NCBI GenBank assembly: GCA_002410715.1
Contig: DHOG01000093.1
Location: 1-5,000 of the forward strand
Length of the DNA stretch: 5,000 nt
Origin: Ruminococcaceae bacterium UBA5396
GTDB lineage: Bacteria; Bacillota; Clostridia; Oscillospirales; Acutalibacteraceae
Direction: 5' to 3'
A model generated the notes under the pieces. That model worked only from the letters and a program-made list of their open reading frames with translations, did no database searches and was not told where the DNA came from. Positions 1 through 5,000 of the stretch are shown here, in pieces. Every line of letters begins with the position of its first letter. Within the stretch, counting starts at the first letter, position 1. The translations under genes and the position numbers were made by a program.

Positions 1-81
1 TTGTATTTCAGTGGGGCCTAAATAGCACAAGAAGGCCAGAGCAACTACGTCTATTAAATATGTTGCCATATAGTTTTCCAC
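1..81 (-). CDS. possible start of a further small membrane protein (partial, runs off left edge)
   Basis: A GTG at 81 is preceded by AAGGAGG (91-97) with 9 nt spacing. It opens a frame of 27 codons, without a stop, to the window edge: MENYMATYLIDVV, then ALAFLCYLGPTEIQ. Most of it is hydrophobic, compatible with a membrane helix or signal sequence. A TAG lies in frame just upstream of the ribosome binding site, so the start cannot be much further up. The ATG at 69 is in frame but too far from the site. The call rests on the ribosome binding site and the open frame only. The competing frame described separately overlaps it, so it may instead be part of a decayed gene. Confidence 0.38.
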   Translation of the reverse strand, partial: MENYMATYLIDVVALAFLCYLGPTEIQ

Positions 82-181
82 TACCTGAAGCCTCCTTTTC
101 TATGAGGTTTACGGCCATCTTTTCCAGAAAACCAAGTGCTGACTCCTCATCAAGTGGCTTACGGATTAGGTACCCTGTATC
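11..181 (-). other. start-less 57-codon open frame, possible gene remnant
   Basis: Between a TAG at 184-182 and a TGA at 10-8, the minus strand reads 57 codons of protein-like sequence, including IRKPLDEESALGFLEKMAVN and LIEKEASGSGKLYGN. The first half is rich in Glu, Lys and Leu and has many purine-first codons. No ATG, GTG or TTG precedes the methionine at codon 22, and that ATG has no usable ribosome binding site. It may be the remnant of a gene, possibly frameshifted into the overlapping GTG frame, or chance. I do not recognise the family. The GYLIRKPL stretch loosely recalls the end of a response-regulator receiver domain, which is not enough for a call. Confidence 0.25.
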
Positions 182-238
182 CTATCACAACCACGATTCC
201 GTTCACAACTCAGCTACTTATCAAATTCCAATCCTTTT

Positions 239-685
239 TCACTTGATTCTTTCACTTCTTTGCCGTAGCCGATTGTCACCAGGGCGGCTGCGGAGGTTAA
301 TAACAACAATAAAAACGCCCACAGCAATCAAAATGACATGCTCAACCGAGAGGGTTGTATCGGCCTCCAATGCGTTAACATATGGAAGTATTTTCAGATA
401 ACGTATTGAAGCCTGACCTTTTGATATACCGGCGTTGTACGCATTGCCAATTACTTTCGTGTTGCCGTAAACTACGGTGCCATCATCCAGCGAAAACTTA
501 TATCCTACCGAGTAACTGTAGCGGTTGGGAATCGCTTCAGCCCGCTCGCCACCTTCTCTCCGGACAACCGTAATTGTGCCCTGCGTTTTTTCGCCGACCA
601 CGGATAGCAACGGCATCATCATTCCATAGAGTGAAAGGCCTATGCCGATAAATATGAGAAATACCTTAGTGGCGACCTTTTTCAT
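239..685 (-). CDS. DUF3592-like membrane protein
   Basis: A 148-residue protein with a membrane helix at each end: about 5-29, following a basic MKKVATK start, and about 113-131, followed by an Arg-rich tail (LRSRPGDNRLRQRSERIK) that should be cytoplasmic. The roughly 80-residue extracytoplasmic region between them carries the pattern of DUF3592 proteins: GTITVVRREGGER, then YSYSVGYKFSLDDGTVVYGNT, then SIRYLKILPYVNALE. The molecular role of that family is not established. The ATG lies 3 nt after the stop of the preceding gene, so the two are likely translationally coupled; only a modest GGGGA site precedes it, inside the end of the upstream gene. No clear terminator follows the TGA. Confidence 0.88.
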   Translation of the reverse strand: MKKVATKVFLIFIGIGLSLYGMMMPLLSVVGEKTQGTITVVRREGGERAEAIPNRYSYSVGYKFSLDDGTVVYGNTKVIGNAYNAGISKGQASIRYLKILPYVNALEADTTLSVEHVILIAVGVFIVVINLRSRPGDNRLRQRSERIK

Positions 686-688
686 TTG

Positions 689-1213
689 TTATGTCCCCAG
701 TTTTCTGCAAATAACTGCTACAACCTGTTTGTAGTTTTTTTCCGTACAAAACACGGCGATTGATTCTCCGAAGCCTGCACTGAGCATAATCGCTCTTTGC
801 CGATCCAGATACTTAACCTTTCTGATTCGTTTCCAGAGAAGCCGGTACTTCGTTCTTGCTCCCGCCATCAAGCCCGCAGCGACCGTTGTAGGATTACCTG
901 CAAATACGCCCATTACCGTAGTAGCTGTGGCCATGCGACGCACACGTTTCTTTTGCCTGCTTTGTGTTTCGCATGTGATTCCTTTGTCGTCCAGCGTAAA
1001 TTCCACATCATATGTGCCTCGGAATATGAGCAAAACGAGCAGGAACCCCAGCACCAGAGCTACACCCACCATCGCAAGACCACTGTAAGCTTGCACTACC
1101 AAAAGCACAATGCACAGTATCCCGAACGGAATTCCAATCGCCAGGCTAAGCTGATTGCGTATTACCCTGTTTTTTAGGAGCGGGATGCAAATTGACCAGT
1201 TGAATTCATCCAA
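689..1213 (-). CDS. two-helix membrane protein with PH-like C-terminal domain, TTG start
   Basis: A 174-residue membrane protein of unknown function. I place the start at the TTG at 1213 because AAGGAGG sits 7 nt upstream. Longer in-frame starts (TTG at 1279, ATG at 1246 or 1237) have no such site, and the AAGGAGG itself lies inside their reading frame. Residues 1-19 are a short polar/aromatic lead (MDEFNWSICIPLLKNRVIR). Two hydrophobic helices follow, about 20-41 and 44-64. Residues 66-174 look like a PH-like (bPH/YcxB-type) cytoplasmic domain: RGTYDVEFTLDDKGITCET, then WKRIRKVKYLDRQRAIMLS and a C-terminal helix (YKQVVAVICRKL). A Gly/Ala/Thr-rich stretch at about 94-119 interrupts the domain. 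Basic residues 85-93 fit an inner-face location. It lies 84 nt after the protease stop and 3 nt before the next start. The gene is secure; the domain name is inferred from fold pattern. Confidence 0.85.
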   Translation of the reverse strand: MDEFNWSICIPLLKNRVIRNQLSLAIGIPFGILCIVLLVVQAYSGLAMVGVALVLGFLLVLLIFRGTYDVEFTLDDKGITCETQSRQKKRVRRMATATTVMGVFAGNPTTVAAGLMAGARTKYRLLWKRIRKVKYLDRQRAIMLSAGFGESIAVFCTEKNYKQVVAVICRKLGT

Positions 1214-1220
1214 TAGGTTT

Positions 1221-1227
1221 CCTCCTT
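1221..1227 (-). promoter_or_regulatory. ribosome binding site AAGGAGG that selects a TTG start
   Basis: AAGGAGG on the minus strand is followed by 7 nt and then TTG at 1213, in frame with the 174-residue protein. An ATG that overlaps this region 4 nt further on is out of frame and stops after 11 codons, so TTG is the best initiator. Confidence 0.7.
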
Positions 1228-1297
1228 CAGCATTCATGAATAACATTCGGGTATGGGCATGTATGGTTGCCCGTAGCAATTTTCGGAGCGATCATGC

Positions 1298-3751
1298 TTA
1301 TTGGGGAAGTTCCTCAACCTTGAGCATGTCGAAATCGACCTTGGTCCAGTCAAAAAGGTGGTTTTCGGTCTGCTCTTCCCAGTTCCAGGTCAGCATGCCT
1401 TTCGCTGTCATCGGCATGCTGTTGAAATCAAAGGTGATCGTGGTGTAGTCCTGCATCCACCAGGTTGCTGCAAAAGCATTTACTGGCGTGTGAAGATCCA
1501 TGCCTACAAATACGCCAGTAATCTCATCATACGTACCAGTGAGAACGGTGCCGCTGTTGTTGAGGAAGGTAATCGTCATGTCCGATCCCGTCTGAACAAC
1601 ACGGGCACGCCAATCGGTCAAAGGCTCGGGGCCTTCATCGTGTAAAGCGCTACCATCCCAGACGCCCTTCACCTCATAAATACCTGAAACAGACTCGTAA
1701 ATTTTAAGCGTCATAAAGGCGCAGCCTTCCGTATCTGTTCTGACAACCCTTACAAAGACGGAGTCATCCTCAATCGTTAGATTCCAAACGGCCTCCTCAC
1801 CGACTTGAACGCTTTGTACCGTATCTTCCTCAATACTGCATTTCCCTGTGACTTCGATTTTCAAGGATACGCTTGAGCCATCGGCATCGGGTACGCTCGC
1901 TCTAACAGTGTATTCTCTAAAGCCTGTCTCTGCAAAGAGATTCACTGTGCTCCTGTCTAAAAGCTCCTGCATCGAGTAAGGGCTTTCGCCTTGCTTTTCG
2001 CGTTCGTTATTGATGGCTTGGAGAACAGCCTCGTCTACGCGTAAAACGCCCTTGCCCATGCCTTCGGGAATTGGCGTTGACCCGCTCTCTGTGTTGATTG
2101 CGCCCGCTGCCGTTTGGACAAGCAAATCCTTAATCTGCGCGGCATCCATGCCGGGACTGATTGACTGGATCAGCGCGATAGCCGCGGTGACCTGCGGCGC
2201 GGAAAAGCTAGTGCCGCTCGCCTTGATTGGCAGCCCGTTTTCATCTGTACCGACAACCATTGCTACCCCCGGGGCGGAAAGCGTGACCTCCGCATCACCG
2301 GTGGCAAAACTCGAAAAGTCAGCGCGAGTGCCGTCGTTGTTGATTGCACCGACTGTAATCACATTGGGCAGTTTTATACCGGCCGGGCAGTCGTTTTTGC
2401 CGTTCAGTGCACCTTGGCTTCCATCCGCATTGCCTGAGTTTCCGGCGCTTGCCACAAAAATGATGCTCGGGTTCGTCTCTTGCATTTTCTTAAAAAACTT
2501 TGTGTATGCTTTCACTATGGGTTCATAATTATCACTTGGCGGTCTAAAATTGAAGGAACAGTTAATAACCGTAGCACCGTCGTCCACCATCTTCTTTAAG
2601 TATACCAGCGTTTTATCGATATAGGCCACACCGCTCGCTGGGTCCGTATACTGCGTCAGATCCTCGGCATCAGCCTGCGTAGCGGTAAATTGGGGGTTGG
2701 CATCAAAGACATTTCTCACATTGATTGTAAGGTTTTCCTCCAGTACCCCGGCAACGCCAACCATGCCGCCGTTTTTAGAATCTGCGCCTATCACATGGGC
2801 GACTTTGGTTCCATGTGTGAATCCTCCATTGACAATCTGGTCGTTTTTCTTAACCGGATCGTTTGTGGTATCTCCGGATAGCTTCGCGTTTCCATTAAAC
2901 TCATCCGAACCCGTGTAAAATGCTTCATCCAGGACGCCGACATCCACTTTATTCAGCGATATTCCACTCCCCTTGATGATCTTCCAAGCGTTCTCCATCC
3001 CGATGATGTTATAATGCGAATTTGAAGGATCCGCGTATGCGGGATCTTTGAGCGGCGTACATGGCTCACCTGCCGTATCCGAGCCGTACGCCGGCACATT
3101 GGGAAAAACGAGCTCGACGCCATCCATACCGGATAGAGCGTCCAGTTTGGCATTCAACTCAGACTCGGTTTTATCGTCAGTTTCAACTTGATATAGATTG
3201 ATAAATTCAAGTTCGCCGACAATGGTTCCCCCGCTTTGCTCGATAATCTTTTTGGCCGCGGCTTTATCCACATCGTCATAAAATACGATAATGATCTGAT
3301 TGACAGGCACATAACCCCATTGTTCCGTATGAATGATAGAGGCGGGATCCGGATCTTTATATGTTGAAAGCCCTCCCGTATGCTGAAGACTGGGAATAGA
3401 TAAACTCCCCGAAAGGATATGTGTTCCGTTAATAAATTGGAATATATTTAAGCATAGTCCCGCCACAAGCGCAATAATAAGTATGATAATCAAAGCGCTT
3501 CGTCCGCCCGCCCTTTTCGAGCCGCCACCGCCTGCAGGAGGCTGATTCGGCGACTGTCGAGGGGGAATATATTGCCTGGATGACTGCGGTGGCGGAGCCT
3601 GAGCCGGCTGTTGTGGGAAGGTATTATAGGTTGTCCCGTCCTGGCGGTTTATTCGCTTTTCATCAGTATTTTTTCTCTCGACATTCGCCCCGCACTTCGA
3701 ACAAAATTTAGCGTTATCTTTAACTTCCGATCCGCAATTTCTGCAAAACAT
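1298..3751 (-). CDS. transmembrane subtilisin-family (S8) serine protease with N-terminal zinc ribbon
   Basis: This 817-residue secretory-side serine endopeptidase is tethered to the membrane. Residues 1-24 are a zinc ribbon with C3-x2-C6 and C17-x2-C20. Residues 45-80 are a Pro/Gln/Gly-rich linker ending in basic residues (KRAGGR). Residues 86-107 form one hydrophobic helix, so the ribbon should be cytoplasmic and the rest extracytoplasmic. Residues about 148-222 resemble an I9/fervidolysin-type propeptide (NQIIIVFYDDVD, then GVELVFPNVP). The S8 catalytic domain covers about 235-580, with Asp275 (VGVLDEAF), His313 (THGTKVAHVIGA), oxyanion Asn438 (ASAGNSG) and nucleophile Ser515 (SGTSFSAP), so it looks active. 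The context after Asp275 is DEAF rather than the usual D-[TS]-G. Residues about 600-686 are a beta-rich domain, and about 687-817 a second one (GVWDG, LTGTYD) resembling the upstream gene's C-terminal domain. The ATG follows AGGAGGG by 6 nt. The length exceeds typical subtilisins because of the extra end modules. The substrate is unknown. The protease call is very secure. Confidence 0.97.
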   Translation of the reverse strand: MFCRNCGSEVKDNAKFCSKCGANVERKNTDEKRINRQDGTTYNTFPQQPAQAPPPQSSRQYIPPRQSPNQPPAGGGGSKRAGGRSALIIILIIALVAGLCLNIFQFINGTHILSGSLSIPSLQHTGGLSTYKDPDPASIIHTEQWGYVPVNQIIIVFYDDVDKAAAKKIIEQSGGTIVGELEFINLYQVETDDKTESELNAKLDALSGMDGVELVFPNVPAYGSDTAGEPCTPLKDPAYADPSNSHYNIIGMENAWKIIKGSGISLNKVDVGVLDEAFYTGSDEFNGNAKLSGDTTNDPVKKNDQIVNGGFTHGTKVAHVIGADSKNGGMVGVAGVLEENLTINVRNVFDANPQFTATQADAEDLTQYTDPASGVAYIDKTLVYLKKMVDDGATVINCSFNFRPPSDNYEPIVKAYTKFFKKMQETNPSIIFVASAGNSGNADGSQGALNGKNDCPAGIKLPNVITVGAINNDGTRADFSSFATGDAEVTLSAPGVAMVVGTDENGLPIKASGTSFSAPQVTAAIALIQSISPGMDAAQIKDLLVQTAAGAINTESGSTPIPEGMGKGVLRVDEAVLQAINNEREKQGESPYSMQELLDRSTVNLFAETGFREYTVRASVPDADGSSVSLKIEVTGKCSIEEDTVQSVQVGEEAVWNLTIEDDSVFVRVVRTDTEGCAFMTLKIYESVSGIYEVKGVWDGSALHDEGPEPLTDWRARVVQTGSDMTITFLNNSGTVLTGTYDEITGVFVGMDLHTPVNAFAATWWMQDYTTITFDFNSMPMTAKGMLTWNWEEQTENHLFDWTKVDFDMLKVEELPQ

Positions 3752-3757
3752 AGTTTT

Positions 3758-3764
3758 CCCTCCT
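3758..3764 (-). promoter_or_regulatory. strong ribosome binding site of the protease gene
   Basis: AGGAGGG on the minus strand lies 6 nt before the ATG at 3751, in the 27-nt gap after the preceding gene's TAA. It supports both the chosen start and expression from a shared transcript. Confidence 0.8.
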
Positions 3765-3778
3765 AAAAGCGCTTACGC

Positions 3779-4477
3779 TTATCTCTTTTCGAGCTCGATG
3801 GTTACACGGCTTTGCAAGTTGTAGTCATCAACGACTGCCACCCATGTAAAATCATAGGTACCGCTTAGCTGGCCGTTTTCTGCGGTGACCGGAATTTCAA
3901 TATAGTTAGGCTGAATCGTGTCGCTTACCTCTAAGGCGGGATCGAGATAGAAATCATCGAGATCGAGATATAGCCTAAGCATATTGCCGACAACTTCGCC
4001 TGTGTGGAGCTGAGGCTCGATTGCAAGGGAATCGGCATATGACTCGCCGTTTATGGTGCCTTCGTAGGGCATGATATCGCATTCAAACTGATTTCCAGGA
4101 TAGATTTCCATCCAGAGGAAAATTTCTTCCATGCCGATTGATTCCCATGAACCTTCGTTATCAATGGAATAATAGCGGCGGAAGGTCATATCCCAGACAC
4201 CGCTTGCATCAAGCTCCAGTGGGGATGGTGTTTCGACAGGGGTCTCAGTGGGAGCAGTCTCATCAAGCTCTTTTGGGGGCGGTGTTTGCACGGGAGGCTC
4301 AATTTGGGTAGTCTCCTCGATTATTTGGGTTTCCGGGATGTAGGAGTCGCCCTTTTTGAACAAACTAGGGCTGCCGGAAGAGCCTTTAACCCAGCCGGCT
4401 ATGACCAAGCCCCATACCACAAGCACCAATGCCAATAGGGCTATTACTATTCCATTTCGTTTTTTTGAGATTTTCAT
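3779..4477 (-). CDS. membrane-anchored protein with Pro/Thr-rich stalk and beta-rich extracytoplasmic domain
   Basis: I do not recognise a named family for this 232-residue protein. The start is placed at the ATG at 4477 because AGGGTGA lies 5 nt upstream. A longer in-frame GTG start at 4528 has no ribosome binding site and would put 17 odd polar residues before the anchor. Residues 1-8 are basic (MKISKKRN) and 9-30 form one hydrophobic helix. No lipobox cysteine follows, so it is an uncleaved anchor or signal peptide with the rest outside the cell. Residues 55-90 are a Pro/Thr/Glu stalk made of two 18-residue repeats. Residues 91-232 form a beta-rich domain that opens with SGVWDMTF and closes with LSGTYDFTWVAV and VTIELEK, suggestive of a small beta-barrel (lipocalin-like). 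The C-terminal module of the downstream protease has similar features (GVWDG, LTGTYD). The stop codon is 27 nt from the protease start, so the two genes are probably co-transcribed. It could be a partner, substrate or regulator of the protease, but this is only inference. Confidence 0.85.
   Translation of the reverse strand: MKISKKRNGIVIALLALVLVVWGLVIAGWVKGSSGSPSLFKKGDSYIPETQIIEETTQIEPPVQTPPPKELDETAPTETPVETPSPLELDASGVWDMTFRRYYSIDNEGSWESIGMEEIFLWMEIYPGNQFECDIMPYEGTINGESYADSLAIEPQLHTGEVVGNMLRLYLDLDDFYLDPALEVSDTIQPNYIEIPVTAENGQLSGTYDFTWVAVVDDYNLQSRVTIELEKR
4208..4315 (-). repeat. tandem 54-bp repeat (two copies) encoding the stalk
   Basis: Two adjacent 54-nt units, 4262-4315 and 4208-4261, encode residues 55-72 and 73-90 of the anchored protein. 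Aligned by eye they match at about 39 of 54 bases and 11 of 18 residues. Both share the pattern E-T-x(3)-E-x-P-V-x-T-P-x-P-x-E-L-D. This is a diverged in-frame duplication that lengthens the Pro/Thr-rich spacer between membrane anchor and globular domain. Confidence 0.8.
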
Positions 4478-4482
4478 GTTAT

Positions 4483-4489
4483 TCACCCT
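4483..4489 (-). promoter_or_regulatory. ribosome binding site AGGGTGA that fixes the 4477 start
   Basis: AGGGTGA on the minus strand ends 5 nt before the ATG at 4477. The alternative in-frame GTG at 4528 has nothing comparable upstream, so this site decides the start of the 232-residue protein. Confidence 0.7.
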
Positions 4490-4551
4490 GCAACTTCTCA
4501 GTTTATTGGTGTAACTACATTTGTTCACCGTATGAGCGGGGCATGCGGGAG

Positions 4552-5000
4552 CTATTTTCTATATTTCAGCTTTTTGCCAAAGAGTTCTATCAGCATTTTC
4601 TTAATGGTGCTGTCATGGGAGCGTGTGTGGGAAAACTTGATTTTCTTACCTTCAAAGAGCGAAATATCCAACTTGCCCTGATGACCGTAGCTTCTACCGT
4701 CAGCGTCTATGTCGGTTGACTCGCATTGATAGACAAGCTTTTTTATATTCATATATTGAATCGCAAAGTTTGTAGGGTCTTCGGCGAGGATATGCCCCGA
4801 TGTCATGGAGTAGTACTTTTTATGATAATTTGCCCAGTGCTGCATCATTGCCGCACTGCCCTTGAAAAAGCCCTTGCCCTGCGCCTTTATTTCACTCGTT
4901 ATTTTGGCGCTCTCTTCCTTTTGGCGCTGGGCAGAGAGGTGGGCGACAATCAATTTGTCCCTCATGAAGATTAAAGAACAGGCTTTTCTTTTGAAAAACG
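4552..5000 (-). CDS. PH-like-domain protein, 5' end beyond the window (partial)
   Basis: This is the C-terminal part of a cytoplasmic-looking protein. An ATG at 4965 would give 137 residues, but it has no Shine-Dalgarno sequence, and the frame stays open without a stop through to position 5000. I therefore read it as truncated by the window edge. Numbered from that ATG, residues 11-30 are charged and probably helical. Residues 52-137 alternate short beta-like strands (GHILAED, NFAIQYMNIKKLVYQ, KLDISLFEGKKIKFSH) and end in an amphipathic helix (STIKKMLIELFGKKLKYRK). That layout of strands followed by a C-terminal helix resembles bacterial PH-like (bPH/YcxB-type) domains; this is fold-pattern recognition, not a motif match. 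There is no membrane helix in the visible part. It is the first visible gene of the minus-strand block, with 74 nt to the next start. The function is unknown. The coding call is good, the domain call is tentative. Confidence 0.62.
   Translation of the reverse strand, partial: FFKRKACSLIFMRDKLIVAHLSAQRQKEESAKITSEIKAQGKGFFKGSAAMMQHWANYHKKYYSMTSGHILAEDPTNFAIQYMNIKKLVYQCESTDIDADGRSYGHQGKLDISLFEGKKIKFSHTRSHDSTIKKMLIELFGKKLKYRK

Noticed and set aside
60..401. 113-codon open frame on the plus strand
   Set aside because: It overlaps the end of the DUF3592-like gene in antisense and has Ser/Arg-rich, non-protein-like composition.
797..1177. 126-codon open frame on the plus strand
   Set aside because: It is antisense to the membrane/PH-like gene, its product is rich in Cys, His, Arg and Ser as in typical shadow frames, and it lacks a ribosome binding site.
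1232..1241. Palindrome ATTCATGAAT upstream of the 174-residue gene
   Set aside because: A single 10-bp palindrome with no second copy or nearby promoter; chance is likely.
1255..1272. Inverted repeat GGGCA/TGCCC with 8-nt loop in the gap after the protease gene
   Set aside because: The stem is only 5 bp with no following T-run, so it is not a convincing terminator or operator.
2010..2528. 172-codon open frame on the plus strand
   Set aside because: It is antisense to the S8 catalytic domain, which carries clear conserved motifs; the antisense product has no recognisable domain.
2953..3153. 66-codon open frame on the minus strand inside the protease gene
   Set aside because: It lies in a different frame fully within the well-supported protease gene.
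3767..3780. Short hairpin AAGCG-CTTA-CGCTT at the stop codon before the protease gene
   Set aside because: The 5-bp stem is weak and lacks a T-run; it could affect translation slightly but cannot be supported as a regulatory element.
4478..4528. 17-residue N-terminal extension of the stalked protein from a GTG at 4528
   Set aside because: There is no ribosome binding site at the GTG, and a good AGGGTGA precedes the internal ATG at 4477, directly before the basic and hydrophobic anchor.

Overview
All supported genes lie on the minus strand and read right to left. They form one compact, apparently co-transcribed block of membrane-associated proteins. Strong AAGGAGG-type ribosome binding sites, a probable TTG start and a possible GTG start, short intergenic gaps, a zinc-ribbon/membrane protease and PH-like membrane proteins all fit a Gram-positive anaerobe of the Clostridia type. 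That assignment is inferred from style and family content; no ribosomal or other marker gene is present. Base composition is close to balanced.

In transcription order (high to low coordinates) the window holds: (1) the C-terminal part of a PH-like-domain protein whose reading frame stays open to the right edge; (2) a 232-residue protein with an N-terminal membrane anchor, a Pro/Thr/Glu-rich stalk built from a tandem repeat, and a beta-rich C-terminal domain; (3) an 817-residue transmembrane subtilisin-family (S8) protease with a cytoplasmic zinc ribbon, a Pro/Gln linker, one membrane helix, an I9-like propeptide, a complete Asp/His/Asn/Ser active-site set and two C-terminal beta-rich modules; (4) a 174-residue protein with two membrane helices and a PH-like cytoplasmic domain, most likely starting at TTG; (5) a 148-residue DUF3592-like protein with two membrane helices, only 3 nt after gene 4. 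The last 238 nt hold the possible start of a further partial gene on the same strand and a conflicting, start-less open frame.

The five genes look like a membrane-surface module: two proteins with extracytoplasmic beta-rich domains (one fused to a protease), two with PH-like domains, and a small DUF3592-like protein. The gene order suggests shared function. The protease's substrate and the signal it might answer cannot be read from the sequence. No mobile element, CRISPR array, tRNA, rRNA, convincing promoter or terminator was found, so the operon probably starts beyond the right edge and continues past the left edge.
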